This document shows, piece by piece, positions 6,816 through 14,197 of a stretch of 17,565 nt of DNA. The DNA is from Pseudomonadota bacterium (GTDB lineage: Bacteria; Pseudomonadota; Alphaproteobacteria; Rhizobiales; Beijerinckiaceae), in NCBI GenBank assembly GCA_023450615.1, contig JAEXGT010000076.1, positions 1 to 17,565 on the forward strand, in the 5' to 3' direction. The position numbers were made by a program, and so were the translations under genes. A model generated the notes under the pieces. That model did no database searches. It saw only the letters and a program-made list of their open reading frames with translations, and was not told the DNA's origin. Within the stretch, counting starts at the first letter, position 1; every line of letters starts with the position of its first letter.

Positions 6816-7997
6816 ATGACCACCGACCAGTTCACCTTCACCGTCAACAAGACAGATGGCGCGGCGCGCACCGGCGAAATCCGGATGCCCCGCGGTGTCA
6901 TCCGTACGCCAGCCTTCATGCCTGTGGGCACGGCGGCCACCGTGAAGGCCATGTATCCCGATCAGGTGAAAGCGCTCGGGGCGGATGTGGTGCTCGGCAA
7001 TACCTATCATCTCATGCTGCGCCCCGGAGCGGAGCGCATGGCGCGGCTCGGCGGACTGCACAAGTTCATGAACTGGCCCTATCCGATCCTCACCGATTCC
7101 GGCGGGTTCCAGGTCATGTCGCTCGCAGCCTTGCGAAAGGTCGATGAGACCGGCGTGACCTTCCAGTCGCATATCGACGGCTCGAAGCACTTCATGTCGC
7201 CGGAGCGGTCCATCGAGATTCAGGGGCTGCTCGGCTCCGACATCCAGATGCAGCTCGATGAGTGCGTACGCCTGCCATGCCCCGACGACGAGGCCGAGCG
7301 CGCCATGCAACTGTCCTTGCGCTGGGCGGAGCGCTGCCGCATCGCCTTTGGAGACCAGCCGGGCAAGGCCATGTTCGGCATCGTCCAGGGCGGCGCCGTG
7401 GAGCGGCTGCGCATCGAGAGCGCGCGCGAGCTCGCCGCCATGGACCTCAAGGGCTACGCCATCGGCGGCTTGGCCGTGGGCGAGCCGCAGGAGGTCATGC
7501 TGCGCATGATCGAGACGGTCGAGCCGCATATGCCGAAGGAAAAGCCCCGCTACCTCATGGGCGTGGGCACACCGGACGATATCGTGGAGGCCGTACGCCG
7601 GGGCATGGACATGTTTGACTGCGTCATGCCCACCCGGGCGGGACGCCATGGCCAAGTCTTCACCAAGCATGGCCGCATGAATCTGCGCAATGCGCGCTTC
7701 GCCGAAGACATGCGTCCCCTGGACGAAAGCTCCAAATGCACGGCCTCGAATACCTATAGCCGCGCCTATCTCCATCATCTCGTCCGCTCGAACGAGATTC
7801 TTGGCATGATGCTGCTGACCTGGAACAATCTGGCCTATTACCAGGAGTTGATGGCCGGGCTGCGCAAGGCCATCAGCGAAGGTCGGCTCGAGGACCATAT
7901 CGGCGAGATCAAAGAGGGTTGGGCCAGGGGCGAGAAGGACAGCAAGGCCGAAATCGGCCACCATGCCGACAACATCGCCATCCCGGCCGAGGGCTGA
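6816..7997 (+). CDS. tgt: tRNA-guanine transglycosylase with a degenerate zinc site
   Basis: Tgt exchanges guanine 34 for preQ1 in tRNAs with GUN anticodons. The 393-residue product keeps the family motifs: TDSGGFQVMS with the general-base Asp, GIVQGG, GLAVGEP, YLMGVGTP and MDMFDCVMPTRAGRHG with the nucleophilic Asp, so the active site looks intact. The C-terminal zinc site does not. E. coli Tgt has C-x-C-x-x-C plus a His; aligned by the conserved YSRAYLHH and NLxYYQ blocks, this protein has S306, C308, S311 and N337, keeping only one of four ligands. The surrounding sequence is well conserved, so this is not simple decay and I suspect it is a feature of related alphaproteobacterial enzymes, though I could not check. 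The start ATG follows GAGGA at 6807-6811. Confidence 0.96.
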   Translation: MTTDQFTFTVNKTDGAARTGEIRMPRGVIRTPAFMPVGTAATVKAMYPDQVKALGADVVLGNTYHLMLRPGAERMARLGGLHKFMNWPYPILTDSGGFQVMSLAALRKVDETGVTFQSHIDGSKHFMSPERSIEIQGLLGSDIQMQLDECVRLPCPDDEAERAMQLSLRWAERCRIAFGDQPGKAMFGIVQGGAVERLRIESARELAAMDLKGYAIGGLAVGEPQEVMLRMIETVEPHMPKEKPRYLMGVGTPDDIVEAVRRGMDMFDCVMPTRAGRHGQVFTKHGRMNLRNARFAEDMRPLDESSKCTASNTYSRAYLHHLVRSNEILGMMLLTWNNLAYYQELMAGLRKAISEGRLEDHIGEIKEGWARGEKDSKAEIGHHADNIAIPAEG

Positions 7998-8079
7998 GGG
8001 GATTTTCCCTTTGCCCGTGGAAAACAGGGCGTTTGGCTCAAGGAGTTGAGAATTTCGGTCCCAAACCGGGGCTTTTCGA

Positions 8080-8108
8080 TTGACCCACCGCTGAAGAGCC
8101 CCTATTTC
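8080..8108 (+). promoter_or_regulatory. Promoter of tRNA-Lys
   Basis: TTGACC (8080-8085) and TATTTC (8103-8108) are separated by exactly 17 bases, a good match to the sigma-70-type promoter of alphaproteobacteria. Transcription would begin near 8115, about nine bases before the mature tRNA. A palindrome, GAGCCC (8096-8101) with GGGCTC (8109-8114), spans the -10 element. Confidence 0.65.
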
Positions 8109-8123
8109 GGGCTCACCTCTCAG

Positions 8124-8199
8124 GAGCGCGTAGCTCAGCCGGTAGAGCATCTGACTTTTAATCAGAGGGTCCTGGGTTCGAGTCCCAGCGCGCTCACCA
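8124..8199 (+). tRNA. tRNA-Lys (anticodon TTT)
   Basis: The 76-base cloverleaf is complete. The acceptor stem GAGCGCG (8124-8130) pairs with CGCGCTC (8189-8195), followed by discriminator A and an encoded CCA. The D stem is GCTC/GAGC. The anticodon stem TCTGA/TCAGA encloses the loop CTTTTAA with anticodon TTT at 8157-8159. The T arm is CTGGG-TTCGAGT-CCCAG. It reads both AAA and AAG lysine codons. The defence operon begins less than 200 bases beyond its 3' end, a usual position for an acquired island. Confidence 0.98.
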
Positions 8200-8222
8200 T
8201 ATCTCTCAAGAGGTTAGCTCCC

Positions 8223-8246
8223 GTGTGGCCAGCCGGCAGGCCACGC
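8223..8246. terminator. Hairpin downstream of tRNA-Lys
   Basis: An 8-bp stem, GTGTGGCC (8223-8230) with GGCCACGC (8239-8246) and one T-G wobble, has a loop of eight bases and is followed by the pyrimidine-rich ATTCTTCTTCT. It lies 23 bases after the tRNA and is the best candidate for its terminator, although the T-run is interrupted by C residues. Confidence 0.45.
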
Positions 8247-8346
8247 ATTCTTCTTCTGGTAATCACATAGTAAGCACCAGATCGTGGTCAGATTGGCGAC
8301 GTGCTTAAAGGGCCGGGTTGATCCAAGTTTGGATATGCCGCCAGTT

Positions 8347-8363
8347 TCGAAATGATATTTCGA
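8347..8363. repeat. AT-rich hairpin after the hsdR stop codon
   Basis: TCGAAAT (8347-8353) and ATTTCGA (8357-8363) make a perfect 7-bp inverted repeat with a three-base loop, 29 bases beyond the hsdR stop on the minus strand. No T-run follows in either direction, so it is a weak terminator candidate or an mRNA 3'-end stabiliser. The rest of 8200-8391 holds no gene I can support. Confidence 0.35.
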
Positions 8364-8391
8364 CTGATATGGGGCGGGAAGACTTCGGTTC

Positions 8392-11300
8392 TTAGGCCGC
8401 GGCGCGGCGGCGCACATCCTCTAGGATTGAGATCACCTGCGCGACGTCGCCGTCGGCGAAAACACCAGCGATGCCGAGATCATTCAAATCCGTGAACGGG
8501 CTCTCGTAGAGGAGGCGCGGGTCCATCGCGCCGCGCTCGGTCAGATGGTCGATGACCATGTTGAGAAATTCAATCTGGTCAGCGGATAAGTTCCGGCCAG
8601 ACAGGAAGGTGTCGAAAGCCCGCTTGGCCGCATCTCGTTCCAGCCCGACGAGCGAGCGCACAAAAAGACCAAGGCCGCCCTCAGCCTGAACCTGCTCGAT
8701 ATCGGTCGGCGCTGCAATGCCGGCATCCAGGAACATGTTCTCCAGCTCGGAAAGGTCGGTCGGTGTTAAGGGCTCATTCCTGCGGAGCTTCAGGATCGCA
8801 ATGTGGTTTTCGTGGGCCCGTACGAAATGCCGGACCTTGAGCCGGAAGCGGTCCATGTCGGTTCCGGCACTAATGCCTTTTAGCTCGACCGTAATGCCGG
8901 GACCGATCTCGTCCTCGAAGTCTGTCACGACAATGGGTCGCTGCTTCACCTCGATCAGCTTGACCAGTTCACGCAGACGGCGCCGTACAGTTTCCAGCAT
9001 TGGGATCGTGATGTCCTGCCAGAACTCGTCTGACTGGAGGTCGATGATCAGCTCAAGCTCCTTGGCCACCATCGGTACATTCGCGAGGTCCTGGAGCAAG
9101 CTCGCAATCAGGGATACCTTTTTGCGAAAGCCCTCAAAGGCTTTCTCCTGCCGCAGGCCTGCCAACTGCGTCCTGAAGATGAGCAAATCAAATTGCTTGG
9201 CGGGAAGATCATCGTCGACGAAGCTCGAAGGAAGTCCGGCGACGTTGTCGACAAGCTCTGTTTGCTCGTCCAGGCCGAGTCTGGTCCAGGCATTATCGGC
9301 GGCATACTTTTCGACCAGACGGCGTTTGGGGCGGACAAGAAAGTTGTCGACGCTCATGCCGTTTATTTCATCCCGCAGGCGTTTTGCCAGATCGTCGCGA
9401 AGTATCCCATATTGTGCCTCCAAGTCGGCCTTGGACCCCGGCTCGCCCACAGAGCTGATCGGTGTTGGAGGCTGGCTGTAGTCGTCGGATGACGCTGGGG
9501 GCGCATCCCGGCCGAGCATGCGATCAAGCTCGGCAATGAGTTCAACGCGCGACGCGAACAGCCGCTTCGATAGGGAATCGCCGAGAGACCCTTCGGCCAG
9601 ATCCGGGTTCTGGTTGAAGAACTCGAAGTTCTGGCAGAAGTCGAAGACGGCGAAGAACTCCTTGTGCTGTCCTGGTCCGAAGAGGTCCTGGCACAGGCGC
9701 GTGCCGCGCCCGATCATCTGCCAGAACTTCGTTTTCGAGCGCACGATCTTGAAGAAGACGAGGTTCACTACCTCTGGCACGTCGATGCCAGTATCGAGCA
9801 TGTCCACCGAAATGGCGATATGGGGAGCCTTCTCCGGCTGGCTGAAGTCATCAATCAGGGACTGGGCGTACTCGGTCTTGAAGTCGATAACCCGGGCGAA
9901 TGAACCTTTCATGTGCGGATAGTTCTCATCAAACCTGGAGGCGATGAACTGCGCGTGATCATGGTTCTTGGCAAAGATAATGGTTTTGCCGATGCGGTCG
10001 CCATTGGCCACCTTGAGGCCATGGGTCATGAGGTGCTCGAGCACCTTGTCGACCGTATCCTTGTTGAACAGCCACTTATTGACGGCTGTGGACTCGATGC
10101 GGTCCGGAACCGTGCCTTCCTCGTCCCATTCAATCGCATCCCATGCCTCCTTCTCCTCGTCGGAGAGGTCTTCATAGGAAATACCTTCGCGCTGGAACTT
10201 GAGCGGCACCGAGACGGCCTTCGGTGGCACGAGATATGTGTCCTTTACGGCCTCTTCGAGGCTGTAGGCATCTGTCGGAACGCCGCGCTGCAGGTTGAAC
10301 AGGCGATAGGTATCGCGGTCGATCTCGTCTTTTGGAGTTGCGGTAAGGCCAACAAGAAGGCTGTCGAAGTAATCGAAGATCGCCCCATACTTTCGATAGA
10401 CGGAGCGATGAGCCTCATCGATCACGATCAGGTCGAAATGGCCCGGGCCGAAGCGGCGCTTGCCGTCCCGCGCCTCGTCGATCAGGCCCATCATGGTGGG
10501 ATAGGTCGAGACATAGACGCGGCCCGTCGCCTCCTTGTCGGTGACGAGGTTCACAGGCGAGGCTGCAGGCAGGAAGGTCTTGAAGGCGTTCACAGACTGG
10601 TTCACGAGCGCCACGCGATCAGCCAGGAAGAGGATGCGGCGGGCCCAGTTCGCCTTCATGAGTAGGTCGGCCAGAGCAATCACCGTACGGGTCTTGCCCG
10701 AGCCGGTTGCCATCACCAGAAGAGCCTTGCGCTGGCGGTCGTTCTCGAAGGTATCCGCCACGCGGCGGATGGCGCGGGTCTGGTAATAACGCTCGACAAT
10801 GGCGCGGTCGATCTCGACGGAGCCGAGAGGCTTCAGGGTCTCGCGGCGGCGGATGGCGAGTTCCAGCTCATCTTTGGTTAGAAAGCCCTGGATCGGCCGC
10901 GGGGGATAGCGTGTGTCGTCCCAGATCCAATGCTCGTATCCATTGGTATAGAAGATCACGGGGCGCTGGCCGAACTGCGTCTCAAGGCAATCGGCGTAGA
11001 GCTTCGCCTGTTGCTGTCCCACGCGCGGGTCGCGCTTGGTGCGCTTGGCCTCCACAAGGCCCAGCGGCTTGCCATCGTCGCCCCACAGCACGTAATCGAC
11101 GAACCCTTCACCTTTCTCGTTCGGCATACCGGTGACGCGGTATTCGCGGTCCTGCAGCTTGTCGAGTGGCCATCCGGCCTCGTTCAGGAGAAGATCGATG
11201 AAGGTGTCGCGGGTTGCTGCCTCGTCGTAATCGTGGGTATCAGCCCGATGGCTGTTCGCGGCTTTGACCTGCGCGATCTGGGCGCGCAGCGCCGCGATCT

Positions 11301-11865
11301 CGTCCTCGAGCTTGGCTCGTTCTGTTTCGCTGGCGAGGCGCTTGGCTTCCGCTTCGTCGCGGGCCTTCACCGTCTCGGCAAAGCGACGGGCGATCTCCTG
11401 GAGCTGGCCGAGCGTCCGGGCTTCGACGGCGGAGGTCTTGGGCAGCGCATCCGGTGAGAAGGTGATGGCAGGATCCGGCTTCGCGCCTTTGGCATAGGTG
11501 CGCACGAGCCAGTAGGAGATATGAAACAGCTCGCGCAGGGCCGTGGCGGCTTTCGTGAAGGATACGGCCTGACTGTCATGGACAGCGTTGTTGCCGAGGT
11601 CCTTGATGATCCGCGCCTTGGCGACGAGCTTCTCGCCCACGAGGTTCTTGAAGCTGGCCTCGTGGATATACGCGGATAGCGTATGCTCGAACGGGTCCCT
11701 TAAGTTCGCCTCATGGCGGTAGAGCCACTTGACCAGCACTTCGAGGGAGAAGCGGGCATAGAAGCAGGCGGCTCGTGGATCCGCATGGGCCAGGCTCTCG
11801 GCACGCGCCGCGTGCTCGTAGACCTCCGCAAATTCAGGCGACAGAAAGCTGAATTGCGAACTCAT
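8392..11865 (-). CDS. hsdR: Type I restriction enzyme R subunit, DUF4145 form
   Basis: HsdR is the motor and nuclease of the type I complex: it moves DNA past the enzyme with ATP and cuts far from the recognition site. The 1157-residue protein has four parts. Residues 1-130 resemble DUF4145, common at the N-terminus of such HsdRs. A coiled coil with charged repeats spans about 165-205. The nuclease domain contains D257 and the E272-x-K274 pair of a PD-(D/E)xK site. The SF2 helicase has Walker A ATGSGKT (386-392), the DEAH box (483-486), GLTATP, and QMIGRGTR as motif VI. The remaining 350 residues match the C-terminal helical part that docks to HsdM. All key residues are present, so the subunit looks active. 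Its start overlaps the DUF262 gene by 32 bases, implying coupled translation. Confidence 0.95.
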   Translation of the reverse strand: MSSQFSFLSPEFAEVYEHAARAESLAHADPRAACFYARFSLEVLVKWLYRHEANLRDPFEHTLSAYIHEASFKNLVGEKLVAKARIIKDLGNNAVHDSQAVSFTKAATALRELFHISYWLVRTYAKGAKPDPAITFSPDALPKTSAVEARTLGQLQEIARRFAETVKARDEAEAKRLASETERAKLEDEIAALRAQIAQVKAANSHRADTHDYDEAATRDTFIDLLLNEAGWPLDKLQDREYRVTGMPNEKGEGFVDYVLWGDDGKPLGLVEAKRTKRDPRVGQQQAKLYADCLETQFGQRPVIFYTNGYEHWIWDDTRYPPRPIQGFLTKDELELAIRRRETLKPLGSVEIDRAIVERYYQTRAIRRVADTFENDRQRKALLVMATGSGKTRTVIALADLLMKANWARRILFLADRVALVNQSVNAFKTFLPAASPVNLVTDKEATGRVYVSTYPTMMGLIDEARDGKRRFGPGHFDLIVIDEAHRSVYRKYGAIFDYFDSLLVGLTATPKDEIDRDTYRLFNLQRGVPTDAYSLEEAVKDTYLVPPKAVSVPLKFQREGISYEDLSDEEKEAWDAIEWDEEGTVPDRIESTAVNKWLFNKDTVDKVLEHLMTHGLKVANGDRIGKTIIFAKNHDHAQFIASRFDENYPHMKGSFARVIDFKTEYAQSLIDDFSQPEKAPHIAISVDMLDTGIDVPEVVNLVFFKIVRSKTKFWQMIGRGTRLCQDLFGPGQHKEFFAVFDFCQNFEFFNQNPDLAEGSLGDSLSKRLFASRVELIAELDRMLGRDAPPASSDDYSQPPTPISSVGEPGSKADLEAQYGILRDDLAKRLRDEINGMSVDNFLVRPKRRLVEKYAADNAWTRLGLDEQTELVDNVAGLPSSFVDDDLPAKQFDLLIFRTQLAGLRQEKAFEGFRKKVSLIASLLQDLANVPMVAKELELIIDLQSDEFWQDITIPMLETVRRRLRELVKLIEVKQRPIVVTDFEDEIGPGITVELKGISAGTDMDRFRLKVRHFVRAHENHIAILKLRRNEPLTPTDLSELENMFLDAGIAAPTDIEQVQAEGGLGLFVRSLVGLERDAAKRAFDTFLSGRNLSADQIEFLNMVIDHLTERGAMDPRLLYESPFTDLNDLGIAGVFADGDVAQVISILEDVRRRAAA

Positions 11866-13603
11866 TGTCTGCCCCGGCCTTTTTCTCGATGAGCGCGTTC
11901 ATGCTGGCCGCAAGCGCCTCGCGGCGTTCGGCTAGAAAGTCACGATATTGCGCAACTTGTAGCTTGTCGAGGTTCGTCGGCACACGCTGAGCTTCAAGGG
12001 CTGCTGCACCTTGCTTTTCCAACACTTCTTTCAGGTAATCCGCCGGATCGCGACGTCCCAGCCGCCGGTTGGTCTGACCGGTAATGAAGGCCATATTGGC
12101 GATCTCGTTGATCTCGCCCGTTTCGTAACCATGCTCCTTGAGGAGGGCTTTGGGGAAGATGTGATGCCATTGGATGAAGTGGAGGCGACCCTGATGAGTG
12201 AGCGAGAGCCCAAGGCCGCTGAACCAGTCCTTGGCACCGGCGTCCTTGAGGGCGAGATAGGCCAGCGAGAACAGCGGGCTGCTCGCGCCGCGCCCTGTGA
12301 GGTCTCCTGCTTCGACATGAAGACGTCCGAACTGGCGCTTGAGGAGGACCAGGAGCTCCGACAGATTCCCTTTGCGGAAGATGATGGCAAGATCCTCATT
12401 CAGCACGCTCTCCGTCGCGCCGCGCGAGTAGCGTCCACGGGCATTGGCCACGAGAAGCCAGCGCAGAAGAATCTGCTGCTCCTCCTTGCTGATCTTATTC
12501 TGCTTGACGCGGCTGATGGCGGCCAGCGGGTGCACGAACATGGGGGAGGAGAGGAGGGACTCATCTTCGATGCCCACATTGGCGCGCAAGAAGTTGATGG
12601 CGAAGCGCAAGCCCTCCTTGGCCTCGGCCCATCCTTTTTTAAGATCCTCGATCTTCGTGTTCGAGACTGCACGAAAGAGGCATTGCTGGGTGGCGAAGAC
12701 GACAATGGCACGCACAAGCTGGCCAAGATCGATTGTGAAGCCGCCTTGTTCGCACTCCTCTTGAAATTGCTCAAGCTCCTTGAGCAGGTTCGGCCAGCGG
12801 GACGTCATCTGCGCGAGGGCCAGATCGGACGAGCGTAGCTTCGCACCAAGCGAGTTCACGCGCACGAAAATCTCGGTCACCTCCTCATAGCTCATGGAGC
12901 GTTCGAGGACATGGACGACATACGAGTACTTCGCAATATCCCGCAGCTTGTTGAGCCGCTCTGTATAGCGCTGCGCCCGAGGGTCGGTGATGAGGGTAAT
13001 GCCGGCCTTGGCGAGGAACTTCGAGTTGTCGGGCGTCCTGAAAACATCGCTCACGGATACCCAGTTGGGAAGGGCCTGCAACTGCTTGCTGGCGACCACG
13101 AAGGTGCGGCGGCGGAAGCGTTCGGCAAGCGCCGAGGCGCTGTCGGCCTCGTCCTGATCCTCGGCTTCCTCATCCGCCAACTCATCGTCTGCGATAAGCG
13201 GCGTATCCTCGTCGCTGTCGATTTCCAGGTTGTCCGTCGGTGGTCCATCTGGATGATCCAGATTAAACAGGATCTCGATGGGCCGCTTGCGCCCGCGCAC
13301 CGAGACAGGTTCGCCGCTCAACACCGCTGTCAGGGAGGTGAGGCGCTGCTGCCCATCGAGCAGCAGCTTGCGCCCGGCAAAGGCGGTCGTGTCCTGGGCA
13401 ATCGCGAAGTCGCGTGTCGGCACCGGCTCATCCGTCTCCCACATGAGAATGGAGCCGCTGGGATAGCCGCGATAGAGCGAATCGAAGAGATCGCGCACTC
13501 GCGTCGCCCGCCATACGTAATGACGCTGGATCTCGGGCAGGCGCAACTCGCCGCGCTTGTACATATCAACGAGCGTGCTGATCGGGATGTTTTGCTGCTG
13601 CAT
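11834..13603 (-). CDS. DUF262-HNH protein, GmrSD/BrxU-like type IV nuclease
   Basis: The 589-residue protein joins the two halves of GmrSD-type enzymes in one chain. The N-terminal DUF262 domain shows LPEIQRHYVW, VRDLFDSLYRGYPSGSI and the signature DGQQR at 83-87, the nucleotide-binding motif of this ParB-like fold. A very acidic linker lies near residues 125-155. A helical middle contains VRVNSLGAKL. The C-terminal domain has the HNH/DUF1524 pattern, HHIFPK at 480-485 followed by INEIANMAFITG and NRRLGRRDP. Known relatives (GmrSD, BrxU, SspE) cut DNA carrying modified bases or act together with a host DNA-modification system. Here it lies between hsdS and hsdR on the same strand and overlaps hsdR, so it likely belongs to the same defence operon. 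The target is unknown. No clear ribosome binding site precedes the ATG. Confidence 0.85.
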   Translation of the reverse strand: MQQQNIPISTLVDMYKRGELRLPEIQRHYVWRATRVRDLFDSLYRGYPSGSILMWETDEPVPTRDFAIAQDTTAFAGRKLLLDGQQRLTSLTAVLSGEPVSVRGRKRPIEILFNLDHPDGPPTDNLEIDSDEDTPLIADDELADEEAEDQDEADSASALAERFRRRTFVVASKQLQALPNWVSVSDVFRTPDNSKFLAKAGITLITDPRAQRYTERLNKLRDIAKYSYVVHVLERSMSYEEVTEIFVRVNSLGAKLRSSDLALAQMTSRWPNLLKELEQFQEECEQGGFTIDLGQLVRAIVVFATQQCLFRAVSNTKIEDLKKGWAEAKEGLRFAINFLRANVGIEDESLLSSPMFVHPLAAISRVKQNKISKEEQQILLRWLLVANARGRYSRGATESVLNEDLAIIFRKGNLSELLVLLKRQFGRLHVEAGDLTGRGASSPLFSLAYLALKDAGAKDWFSGLGLSLTHQGRLHFIQWHHIFPKALLKEHGYETGEINEIANMAFITGQTNRRLGRRDPADYLKEVLEKQGAAALEAQRVPTNLDKLQVAQYRDFLAERREALAASMNALIEKKAGADNEFAIQLSVA

Positions 13604-13694
13604 GGCTCATATTGCCGGGGAGGTCGCTGTATCGGAAGGTAGTGTGATGCTATTTCCCAACCCGTGGCCTGTCGAGGTCGCCTAAAGCATATAT

Positions 13695-14195
13695 TCAAGC
13701 AAGATTTGGAAAATGCGCAGCAAAGGCAGCCCGCACCGTTTCCCAAATGGCGGGATCGTGCGGGTGCTTCCACTTCACCGTGTTGAGAACCCGGTAGCCT
13801 GCCTGCTTCAGTTCCTCGGCGGGTGCCTTCTCCATGGCACCGACGAGATCGCGCAGTGGCTTATGCGCCGCCATCAACGCGGTGCGATCTAGCCCGGGCG
13901 CATGCTCGACCTCCGGATAGATCGGCCCATGGGCCACGAGATGGCAGGCCGCGCATTCCTCCGGCTCAAGGCCCTCCTTGCGTAGATGCTGGCGAAGGGC
14001 GTTTTGGGTTTTGGCGGAACCCAGATGCTGCCCCATGCGCGTGTAGGCGGCGCTGGCATGTGGGCTCGAATTGTCGCCGGTGCGTCCGATGTAAAGCATC
14101 TCTCCCTTCGGCGTTTCCACGCGCCAGACATAGAGCCAGAACCCGCGCTTCAGCATGGGGCTGGGGAGGGTGAGGATATGCGTTGACGCCGACAT
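13695..14195 (-). CDS. Small GIY-YIG-like protein in the type I operon
   Basis: The 166-residue product shows the outline of a GIY-YIG nuclease fold: LYVW at 21-24 in place of GIY, then MLYIGRTGD at 33-41 for YIG, followed by R53 and H57 in YTRMGQH. The usual catalytic glutamate further on is not obvious; E95 and E97 are candidates. The C-terminal third (CAAC at 81-84, NTVKWKHPHDP near 138) is not one I can place. It starts with ATG two bases after the hsdS stop; a TTG at 14201 overlapping that stop is an alternative, but GGCGAG lies at a better distance for the ATG. Its place between hsdS and the DUF262 gene suggests an accessory role in restriction or in immunity to modified DNA. The nuclease assignment is tentative and activity is unproven. 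Confidence 0.6.
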   Translation of the reverse strand: MSASTHILTLPSPMLKRGFWLYVWRVETPKGEMLYIGRTGDNSSPHASAAYTRMGQHLGSAKTQNALRQHLRKEGLEPEECAACHLVAHGPIYPEVEHAPGLDRTALMAAHKPLRDLVGAMEKAPAEELKQAGYRVLNTVKWKHPHDPAIWETVRAAFAAHFPNLA

Positions 14196-14197
14196 GC

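Noticed and set aside
6768..8150. 460-codon frame antisense to tgt
   Set aside because: It lies opposite a firmly identified tgt and crosses into the tRNA upstream region; composition is that of a shadow frame.
8046..8270. 74-codon plus-strand frame covering tRNA-Lys
   Set aside because: It reads straight through a complete tRNA and its promoter.
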